Assembly (NCBI RefSeq): GCF_024868665.1
Contig: NC_079890.1
Location: 8,833,081 to 8,897,080, forward strand
DNA length: 64,000 nucleotides
Reading direction: 5' to 3'
DNA from: Triplophysa rosa
Lineage: Eukaryota > Chordata > Actinopteri > Cypriniformes > Nemacheilidae
The notes beneath the pieces are model-generated. The model was given only the letters and a program-made list of their open reading frames with translations. It did no database searches and had not been told where the DNA came from. Positions 59,401-64,000 of this stretch are shown here, in pieces; within the stretch, counting starts at the first letter, position 1; each line of letters opens with the position of its first letter. The translations under genes were made by a program, and so were the position numbers.

Positions 59401-62400
59401 AGAATGGGAAGTGGGGACCTGACAAGAGCTGAGATGATAGAGCTGGATAAAGAAGGACGCGGTCTCTTGACATGTCTTCACCACAAAATTTCAAATGCTA
59501 TTAGATTATTAATGATAATCTTAAACTATATTATTAAGTTAATAATAAACATAATAATAATGTTAATAATAAACATTTTATTATTAAGTTTATTTATTTT
59601 ATTTAGCCTTGTTGTGCAAGTTCTCTGGAGCTTGTGCAGAGGCAGCAGCTTTTGCCAGAGGGGAACTGGAATCCCCTGGTTGGGCCTGGGTTCTCCTGAG
59701 GTTTTTTTTCTCGATTAGAGTTTTGGGTTCCTCGCCACCGTTTGCATACTGTTTTTGCACTATCTGCCTGACCGGGGGGGCTGCTTTAGAATTTTAAAGT
59801 TTTACTTAATTAATATTGCATATAGGAATTTATAGTCTGTTATATTTGACCTGTGCTCTCTCTCCTTTATCCTAAATGTGTGCTCTCACTGAGCGTGTGT
59901 GTGTGTGTGTGTGTGTGCTTGTCTGTGTACTGTGCGTGTGTGTGTGTGTGTGTGTGTTGTGTGTGTGTGTGCGTGCGCATCCGTGTGTGTGTTGTGTGTG
60001 TGTGCGTGCGCATCCGTGTGTGTGTGTGTCTTTATGTCTATGTGTGTTAGTACGTGTGCATATTGTGTGTGTGGAGTGTTTTGTATGTGGGTATGTCTGT
60101 CTTCTGTGTTTTCAACCTTTTCTTGTTTTTGCAGGTACAACTTTAATTATTTTGCTTATAGTCAATATGTCTCATATACAGCTGCTTTGTAACAATGAAA
60201 ATTGTAAAAGCACTTTATAAATAAAGTTGAGTTGAGTTGAGTTGATAAGCGACATATCTATCACTACGTTTTTACAAACATATTGTTCAAAAGATATTAA
60301 CCCAGAGTCATTTGGGTTACTTTAATGATAGATTAACTGCTTTTTTAATTAATTATTTGTGTTTAAAGGGGAGGTGCCACAATGGTTGGATATATGACGT
60401 AGTATTTCTGTGCTCGATACACTCCCCCAGCGTTCGTATAGGTTTCGGAAAGTTTTTTTTGAACATGAAATTCCCTTATGTAACAATTTTTCTTAGTCCC
60501 AGATTATTATTCTCCTGGAAAAGCACGCGTCAACCCGCCTGAGCCAAAAGAAAGAGAACACCCACACGTCAACCATGGAGAGCGGGAGAAGGAGCATGCG
60601 CACACGTCAACCAGCTGGAGCAAGAGAGAGAGAGCACTGCATTCGCGAAGTTCAGATGTTTGTTCACTGCATTTCGGTGAGGAATGTTATATAAACTGTG
60701 GATATAACGCTGGATTTGCAGATTGTTTGAAACTGATAGATGGAGCGGTCCCAGCGCTAAAAAATGCCGGTCATGAACCGCACACGGTAAGTGAACCTAA
60801 GTCAAATGTTTGTGTTTTGTTGGCAATCGGTTCGTACATGCATAAGGTAAACAACACAAACTTATAGTGAATCAACAGTAATGCACGGATAATGCGATGA
60901 TGTATTGTGTGCTCGTGCTGTAGTCCCACCCCCCCTGCATGCGTTCAGGGCTCGCCTGTTTTCGGAAATAATCGTACAGCTGTATCTGTCTTTTATAAAT
61001 GTGATCAAACTAAAGACTCATCGAAGATACGAAGTATGCAATACTACTCTGCAATTAGGGCTGCAGCTATTGATTTTTTTAGTAATAATATTTAGTAACT
61101 GGATTTTGGCAGGTTGTCTGAAGATGCTTATTTTTAGTATGTCTGTTTCTTCACTCAAACCATAATATGTTTGTGAAATAAACTCTCAGAGCAACTCTGG
61201 AGATGAAGTTCATGTGTTCATGTCCTGATAACGCACAGACGCAAATTCATGAGCATCACGCGTGTAGCACGTTAAACTGTGCAGTTCATTCACTCAGACA
61301 CGCAGAACAGCCAGATGGCATGTGTAAATAACAGGATTCGGCATCCACTAGTCCGCATCTAGTTTTATGCACTCAATGCAGCCGGACAACAAGTTTCGCT
61401 CGCAAAATAGACTAAAACTAAGTAAAATAGCAGTTCACCATTTCAATAAGCTATCACTTATTTATCAGCATGAGACATACGTGTAAGCGTGTGAACAGAC
61501 TAAAATGTGTGTGTCTCACTGTGAATGCGTGAGACTTGAGAGCCCTGTAACATAGTGAAACGAATCTTTAACATGACTCGGAAGTAACGAGTGTCTCAGA
61601 GAGTGATTTGTTCATTTTGTGTTGACCGTGCATGTGCAACATTGTACCAGAAACAGTAATGATAAGTTCGTCTCTCGAGTCATCGGGTCCGAGTCCTTTC
61701 ATTCTTTTATACCGGAAAGAGAAATGATTAGTTCGTCTCTCGTGCCATCGGGTCCGAGTCCTTATACCGGAAAGAGAAATGATTAGTTCGTCTCTCGAGT
61801 AGGGATGTAACGATTCACCGTGAGCCGGTTGAAAATCGGTTATAATCAGTGACAATTCAAATCGGTTGAGGTGTGAACTGAATCGCAATACATTTTTTGA
61901 ACAGCAGGGGCCGCTATTTTCACTGCAAATCTAAACGAGGACATGCTGATATTTCTTAAATGCAAAAAAATCCAAGAAAAGCTCAGACAGTATTAGTTTG
62001 TTTATATTAAAGAGACTTTTTCTATTATTAATTTGTTATAAAATGCAGTTTAGTTTTGTTATTTGAAATAAAACATTATTTAATTATACAAAGAAACGTG
62101 AAGCATTTAAGAAATAATGCAAGGGAAGTTGTTCATTTCTAATTTGTTTCAACTCATTTTGTAAAAATAAACCGTGAGTAAATCGTGAATAAATCGCATC
62201 GTAAGATCAGAATCGTGACTCGCATCGCATCGTGAGCTGAGTGAATCGTTACATCCCTACTCTCGAGTCATCGGGTCCGAGTCCTTTCGTTCTTTTGTCA
62301 AATGATAGCTCCGTAGGCAAAACTGCAGCTTATACCGGAGTTTTCGAGTCTGATTTAATTTATCTTAATAACTAACTATTTTGCATAAGAACTGTGCTGG

Positions 62401-63795
62401 CAAAATATAAACATAAGCAACACTAGTAAAGTCAGTGTTTATGTCTAATGCATATATTACACAAGTGATCTCTTATTAAATAATTGCACGTTTAAATGAT
62501 TTCAATAGCCTATTATTATATACTTTACTAACTGCATGAGACTTTTTAGTAAAAAACAAAAACCTGTAAACCTTATTGCATACCTGAGTGACTCAAAATT
62601 GTTAATGAATTATAAATACATAACTTTACAGAAATGCATCAAAAGCAATAGTTAAAAACTGCATGAATATTTGTAAGGGAAGTCAGGAAATAAGTTATTT
62701 TTGTATGTAATACATTAAACATGCAACTGTCATATCACGTGACAAAAGAACGAACGACTCGGGAGATGAACTAATCATTTCTGTTTCCGGCACAGTCTGC
62801 ATAGACTGGCCTATGGGGTTGTCACGTGACAAAAGAACGAACGACTCGGACCCGTGGACTCGGTAGGTGAACTAATCATTTATGTTTTCTGTAAATGCAG
62901 CCTATATGGGCAATATAACGAATGACTCGGGCATGAAATCTCTAGAGTTGAGTTATAATCCTTTTTGTTTCTTGTACAGATTTCAGAGCTTATATGGCTG
63001 TCAGGAAATAATTAAATTACTGTTTCTCATAACTTGTCCCTAACTACAATATAAGTTATTTCTTATTATATATCTGATCAAAACTAGCATAACTAAACGT
63101 TATGGGGTAATTTGGCTATTAACATGCAACATTAATTTAACTCTGCTCAGATGAATGAAATGACTCGAAAAAAGATTTGTTCATTTTGCTGAATGAGATT
63201 CAAACATCCTAATCGCAAAAATGACTCGAACTTCCCATCACTACTGTAACATGAATAGAGTTTAGCGGGCTGTGCGTTAGTAATAATGGTCCGTGGGGAA
63301 ACGCAGTGCTCCGTGTGTACTGTAGTTAAATGGATTAAACAAAGCTTCGAGGCAACAAAATTTGCCTCGATGATTTTTTGAAATCGAATTACTCGAGTAA
63401 CTCGAGGAATTGTTTCAGCCTTATCTGCAATACTACTCTATTGGTCCTCAAGATTATATGGGATTAGCAGAAACTGCGTGTGTTACATCCGCTTTAACTG
63501 AAATAAAAAACAATAGAATGTGACATACCAATCAGAGAACCAGCATCACCGTAAAACAAAGCTGTGTATTGAGTTGTACCTCAGAATAGTCTCCATTTTT
63601 GTTGTGAGCTCGTGTCATGCTGTCCAACCAGGTGCGTCGGAGCTCTGGAGTGCTGGCGTACGAACGGGCGAGACTGTACTGAAGGTCAACCAGCATTTCT
63701 GGGTCTTTTTCGTGCTCACGCATCTGAGCGGTGGCCATCAGAACCGTACGGATTCGCATTGTAAGGCCTTTCACTTCAAAGGGAAATGTTGTCAC
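32461..63795 (-). CDS. dock11: DOCK-D guanine nucleotide exchange factor, 3' exons (DHR2 region to stop)
   Basis: Eleven in-phase exons, 5' to 3' on the minus strand: 63795-63580, 53785-53728, 53611-53505, 53419-53297, 41086-40973, 37500-37354, 36337-36127, 35711-35521, 34768-34671, 33904-33766 and 32550-32461 (stop TAG). They total 497 codons. Motifs include [74 protein letters not shown] and [14 protein letters not shown]. The [20 protein letters not shown] junction lies in the lobe that holds the nucleotide-sensor valine in DOCK9. In the family, DHR2 activates Cdc42 (Zizimin group) at membranes. The terminal [14 protein letters not shown] and the neighbouring IL13RA1-like gene favour dock11 over dock9/10. 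The upstream part, with the PH and DHR1 domains, lies beyond the window. One exon and part of another recur at 39697-39843 and 38627-38680 in a probable assembly duplication. Confidence 0.93.
36284..38101. repeat. First copy of a 1.8-kb direct duplication containing dock11 exons
   Basis: 36284-38100 and 38627-40443 are near-identical at a constant offset of 2343 bases. I noticed only single-base differences, such as GTGCTTG/GTTCTTG at 37833/40176 and CATGTCAT/CATGTTAT near 37968/40311. The unit includes the end of one dock11 exon, the complete 147-bp exon (37354-37500) and an LTR. The second copy begins immediately after the lone N at 38626 and starts in the middle of an exon, which points to contig joining rather than biology. 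Confidence 0.95.
37567..38625 (+). mobile_element. LTR plus start of internal region of a Gypsy-like element, cut at the N
   Basis: The LTR 37567-38101 begins TGTCACGG and ends CCGTGAC(G/A). The 5-bp flank GTATT lies directly before it (37562-37566). Non-LTR sequence follows with a gag-like reading frame from 38136 and stops at the N. This is therefore the 5' part of a larger element whose remainder is missing from the assembly. Confidence 0.85.
38136..38625 (+). CDS. Partial gag-like ORF of the TGTCACGG LTR element
   Basis: The frame opens 35 bases after the LTR with [20 protein letters not shown]. It continues through [20 protein letters not shown], an acidic helix-rich segment resembling the N-terminal gag of teleost Gypsy elements, and then a Pro/Ser-rich stretch. 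It is cut by the single N at 38626, beyond which dock11 exon sequence follows, so the apparent C-terminus is artificial. Assignment as gag rests on position and composition, not on a zinc knuckle. Confidence 0.65.
38627..40444. repeat. Second copy of the 1.8-kb duplication, with a solo LTR
   Basis: Repeats 36284-38101. It holds a truncated dock11 exon (38627-38680, encoding [17 protein letters not shown]), the complete 147-bp exon (39697-39843) and an LTR that, unlike the first copy, is closed on both sides by GTATT. Counting both copies as real would duplicate one DHR2 exon and add an incomplete one to the gene model. I therefore exclude this copy from the dock11 exon list. Confidence 0.9.
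39910..40444 (+). mobile_element. Solo LTR with 5-bp target duplication
   Basis: 535 bp, TGTCACGG to CCGTGACA, with GTATT at 39905-39909 and 40445-40449. It carries a TATATA motif (about 40131) and an AATAAA signal (about 40379). It is the product of LTR-LTR recombination at the same site where the other copy shows LTR plus internal sequence. Confidence 0.93.
42273..43525 (+). pseudogene. DIRS gag-like protein, one frameshift
   Basis: The first frame (42273 to about 42550) is Ser/acid-rich ([20 protein letters not shown]). The second (about 42555-43525) carries [20 protein letters not shown], then [20 protein letters not shown], a helical core with [10 protein letters not shown], and a basic, proline-rich tail (QPSRKKRP). 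The two frames meet at a run of six G near 42547, the likely site of a one-base indel. Role: structural/nucleic-acid-binding protein of the element. The family call depends on position and resemblance to teleost DIRS gag. Confidence 0.8.
43995..45773 (+). pseudogene. DIRS reverse transcriptase / RNase H, frameshifted
   Basis: RT blocks in order: [20 protein letters not shown] (about 44170), [15 protein letters not shown] with the first catalytic aspartate (44284, different frame), RVLPF, and [14 protein letters not shown] with the catalytic YLDD (44475). An RT-thumb LGMELN...[10 protein letters not shown] follows. RNase H begins near 44975 with [11 protein letters not shown] and has [11 protein letters not shown] and [29 protein letters not shown] follows near 45275. 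At least two frame changes in RT, a stop at about 44837 and a TAG after LARRLLR (45243-45245) inactivate it. Confidence 0.92.
45770..46771 (+). pseudogene. DIRS tyrosine recombinase with in-frame TAG
   Basis: The N-terminal SAM-like core-binding part ([37 protein letters not shown]) precedes the catalytic domain. The first catalytic arginine lies in [13 protein letters not shown] (about 46226), and the H-x-x-R box is AHFTRR (about 46608). After DICRAAG a TAG at 46688-46690 replaces a codon that is tryptophan in relatives. The same frame then continues through [13 protein letters not shown], with the candidate nucleophile tyrosine at about 46718, to a second stop at 46769-46771. The enzyme would integrate circular cDNA. 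Confidence 0.9.
47833..49089. other. dock11 intron, no gene seen
   Basis: AT-rich intron sequence. Short frames on either strand show no domain or conserved motif. Confidence 0.45.
49090..49465 (+). repeat. Two-copy tandem duplication, unit about 188 bp
   Basis: TAAAATAGAGTTTAGGAAGA occurs at 49171 and 49359, an offset of 188. Flanking phrases recur in the same order with a few substitutions and small indels (ATTTCCGCCTATTAGACAGCC/ATTTCTGCCTATATTAGACA; CTCAACGCGACCGC/CTCAATGCGACCGC). No coding potential. Confidence 0.9.
49992..50341. mobile_element. Long foldback MITE (TTAAAGGGATAGTTCACCC family)
   Basis: TTAAAGGGATAGTTCACCCA at the left is answered by its inverse TGGGTGAACTATCCCTTTAA at the right. 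The arms pair through CATCATTTACTCACCCTCAG and GTTCCAAACCTGTATA over most of the 350 bp. This is one of the commonest cyprinid foldback elements. A degenerate end of the same family is at 55652-55700. Confidence 0.92.
50851..51428 (-). mobile_element. Solo LTR, inverted, same family as 39910-40444
   Basis: In reverse complement it has the family end CTGCATTTGGGTTC near GTTAACCCCTTCAC and the outer TGTCACGG/CCGTGACA ends. Internal phrases match in reverse (CCATGGTTTTCTCACACAAAA, GCCCTGTGTCATTATCCCTC). No internal retroelement region adjoins it. A perfect TG..CA-adjacent 5-bp duplication was not found, although CACAT occurs one base in from each border. Confidence 0.85.
51723..52914. mobile_element. 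TTAAAGG-ended DNA element split by a solo LTR
   Basis: TTAAAGGGGCCATGAATT at 51723 and the inverted GTTCAGGACACCTTTAA ending 52914 are imperfect terminal inverted repeats. Removing the nested LTR (52225-52761) leaves about 650 bp of non-coding DNA. The 3-bp TTA/TAA borders would fit PIF/Harbinger. The assignment is tentative. Confidence 0.6.
52225..52761 (+). mobile_element. Solo LTR with ACTTA target duplication
   Basis: 537 bp starting TGTCACGA and ending ACCTGACA. ACTTA is present at 52220-52224 and 52762-52766. It shares with 39910-40444 the terminal GTTAACCCCTTCAACCCCG block and the AATAAA signal at about 52688. It is more diverged from the 37567/39910 copies, so the family has been active more than once. 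Confidence 0.92.
53913..55137. mobile_element. Non-autonomous hAT element with exact 8-bp duplication
   Basis: Ends CAGAGGTGGGTAG and CTACCCACCTCTG. CTTCTATA flanks both sides (53905-53912 and 55138-55145). The subterminal regions repeat TACTCAAGTAAAAGTA in both orientations, likely transposase-binding motifs. The 1225-bp interior has no transposase frame. It lies in the dock11 intron between the 216-bp and 58-bp exons. A fragment of the same family sits at 7400-7471. Confidence 0.92.
55861..56120 (+). CDS. LINE ORF1, C-terminal SGNH/GDSL-esterase-like part
   Basis: The frame reads [16 protein letters not shown], then [20 protein letters not shown], and ends with [20 protein letters not shown]. 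The FSGPL and D-G-L-H-P segments match the last blocks of the esterase domain in CR1/L2-type ORF1 proteins, where the D and H belong to the catalytic triad. The N-terminal serine block is missing because the insertion is 5'-truncated. It is unlikely to be functional on its own. Confidence 0.8.
56253..59216 (+). CDS. L2 LINE ORF2: apurinic-type endonuclease and reverse transcriptase, full length
   Basis: 987 codons without interruption. The endonuclease (about residues 40-250) has [46 protein letters not shown] and ISDHYLVL, containing the metal-binding and catalytic N, E, D and H positions of the family. RT (about 500-790) has [16 protein letters not shown] (near 618), [14 protein letters not shown] (near 671) and [11 protein letters not shown] (near 704), so both catalytic aspartates are present. 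The C-terminal block ends [17 protein letters not shown], characteristic of L2/CR1 LINEs. The protein nicks target DNA and reverse-transcribes LINE RNA in the nucleus. Starts further downstream are possible, but the first ATG retains the whole endonuclease. Confidence 0.96.
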   Translation: MSVPRISKHKIMRKPLESNLINVKQTKHEQNTDNQLLRLGLLNIRSLSNKALFVNDMITDHKIDMLCLTETWLKPDDYIALNESVPQDYYYKHEPRLKGRGGGVAALYNNSLSISQKSNSKYNSFEVMVLHVSTPNTKDKTLFKLILAIVYRPPGHHTDFIKEFGGFLSELVLAADRLLVVGDFNIHVDNVTDALGMAFKDTLNSMGISQHVSGPTHLRNHTLDLILSYGINVDDVKILQQSEDISDHYLVLCLLHWPTAANKTHCYKYGRTITSTTKDAFLDNLPELSQIMRNNVEDLDITTENFNSTFSVTLDKVAPLRLKKIKNGSPTPWYNEHTQALKKAARKMERNFKKTKLEVFRTAWKDSIRKYRKALKTSRSAYFSSLIEENQHNPRFLFNTVAKLTKNKSSVTSDPVYQHSSDEFMNYFTYKIQDIREKIITMQSEVKPAEQTNYSALKEKMQLFYTVDQDELSKIIRSSKSTTCILDPIPTNLLKEMLPEIIDPLLGIINSSLTLGHVPKAYKVAVIRPLVKKPQLDPRELRNYRPISNLPFISKVLEKVVSTQLCSFLQRNDINEEFQSGFRACHSTETALIRVTNDLLLASDRGCISLLVLLDLSAAFDTIDHSTLLHRLENYVGIKGIALKWFKSYLSDRFQFVAINNEVSRKSQVQYGVPQGSVLGPLLFALYMLPLGDIIKRHGVSFHCYADDTQLYISSKPHETQQFHRIMECIVDIKNWMSNNFLLLNSDKTEVLLIGPKTAISNNQEYCLTIDGCSIKPSSSAKNLGVLFDSNLSFESHVANTCKIAFFHFKNISKLRHMLSISDAEKLIHAFMTSRLDYCNALLGGCPAGLLQKLQLVQNAAARVLTRTKKYEHISPVLSTLHWLPIKHRVNFKILLITYKALHGLAPQYLNELLLYYSPSRALRSQASCQLVIPRISKSSAGGRSFSYLAPKLWNSLPCTVREADTLCQFKSRLKTHLFNLAYTTLP
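59893..60082 (+). repeat. GT-rich microsatellite in the LINE 3' untranslated region
   Basis: Interrupted (GT)n with a doubled GTGCGTGCGCATCCGTGTGT unit near 59970 and 60003. Long cysteine/valine-only frames on one strand and histidine/threonine frames on the other are artefacts of the repeat. The N gap at 18521 lies in the equivalent position of another copy. Confidence 0.93.
60245..61055. other. dock11 intron, unclassified element-like sequence
   Basis: 60365-60800 has a doubled CGCACACGTCAACC/CCACACGTCAACC phrase, an AGAGAGAGAG run and a GTAAGTG splice-donor-like site at 60787. It looks like the promoter and first exon of some transposon. No protein could be identified. Confidence 0.35.
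61056..63423. mobile_element. Large non-autonomous hAT element with exact TSD and nested MITE
   Basis: Starts TAGGGCTGCAGCTAT and ends TTTCAGCCTTA. TCTGCAAT flanks both ends (61048-61055 and 63424-63431), an exact 8-bp duplication. Related to 1-1269 and 12781-13707. Inside are a nested 460-bp MITE (61800-62259) and tandem units around GTTCGTCTCTCGAG and CATCGGGTCCGAGTCC (61665-61799, resuming 62260-62295). No transposase frame is present. Confidence 0.9.
61800..62259. mobile_element. Nested hAT MITE (TAGGGATGTAACGATTCAC ends)
   Basis: TAGGGATGTAACGATTCAC and its inverse GTGAATCGTTACATCCCTA bound 460 bp. CTCTCGAG is duplicated exactly at 61792-61799 and 62260-62267. AT-rich interior without coding capacity. 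It inserted into a CTCTCGAG-containing tandem unit of the larger element. Confidence 0.93.
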
Positions 63796-64000
63796 CTGGA
63801 GGTATACGTGTGTACGAAACAAAAGGAACATGTGAACAAATGTATTGTCTTCAGCATGTTTTTCTCGATACTCACTCAAATGCAAGTTTTGTGGTTTATT
63901 GAATGTTTTTTAATTAAAACAAATATTTAAAAAGAGAGAGAGAATTAGGGCAGCCATTTTGACAAATTGTAAATGCCAGTGGGTGCATTTTTTCTATGAA

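Larger units (their letters stand above)
55855..60244 (+). mobile_element. L2-clade LINE, 5'-truncated in ORF1, with intact ORF2
   Basis: Contains the end of an esterase-type ORF1 (55861-56120), a 132-bp spacer and an open ORF2 (56253-59216). A 1-kb 3' untranslated region with a GT tract follows. It ends AAAGCACTTTATAAATAAAG with a (TTGAG)n tail, typical of L2 target-primed insertion. It lies in a dock11 intron in the antisense direction to the gene. An intact ORF2 in a truncated copy suggests recent arrival. Confidence 0.95.

Noticed and set aside
59853..60220. Cys/Val-rich and His/Thr-rich frames in the GT tract
   Set aside because: Direct translation of a dinucleotide microsatellite in a LINE 3' untranslated region.
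60365..60800. Possible promoter and first exon of an unknown gene, ending at a GTAAGTG donor
   Set aside because: No reading frame of note, short internal repeats, and position between two transposons. More likely transposon sequence.

Overview
The window is vertebrate nuclear DNA, almost certainly from a cyprinid-type teleost. The host exons have GT/AG introns and encode fish-like versions of vertebrate proteins. The rest is dense in typical teleost repeats: hAT foldback elements with 8-bp target duplications, a Tc1-like transposon, L2-clade LINEs, DIRS and Ty3/Gypsy retroelements, a tRNA-derived SINE tail, and the TTAAAGGGATAGTTCACCC foldback MITE. It looks like a draft assembly, with a 100-N gap at 18521-18620 and a single N at 38626.

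Left part (1-12488, + strand): eight consecutive exons of ndufs2, the 49-kDa subunit of mitochondrial complex I. They start after the presequence exon(s). The long intron between the sixth and seventh exons (3615-11781) is full of hAT-type elements, one of which carries a 44-bp minisatellite. The last roughly 150 codons of ndufs2 are not in the window.

Middle part (12489-25835): no host gene recognised. It holds a microsatellite, a hAT remnant, a dead Tc1 transposon, L2 fragments in both orientations, an internally deleted DIRS element, the N gap, a degenerate 24-bp-scale repeat and another terminal-inverted-repeat element.

Right part (25836-63795, - strand): the first two coding exons of a class I cytokine receptor (best call il13ra1), then a decayed Ty3/Gypsy element, then eleven 3' exons of a DOCK-D guanine-exchange factor (best call dock11) encoding the C-terminal DHR2 region through the stop codon. 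The order dock11 then il13ra1 on one strand matches human Xq24, so this half looks like genuine ancestral synteny. The ndufs2 half does not belong to that synteny block and may be joined through a rearrangement or a scaffold error.

The dock11 introns contain a long damaged DIRS retrotransposon with gag, RT/RNase H and tyrosine recombinase, three insertion sites of one LTR family with TGTCACGG...CCGTGACA ends, an L2 LINE with an uninterrupted 987-codon ORF2, and several nested hAT elements. A 1.8-kb near-identical repeat carrying dock11 exons sits around the single N. It is best read as two alleles joined head-to-tail by the assembler, one with a solo LTR and one with LTR plus internal sequence. 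No CRISPR, prokaryotic operon or clearly new gene system is visible. The unusual content lies in the transposon architecture and the assembly structure.
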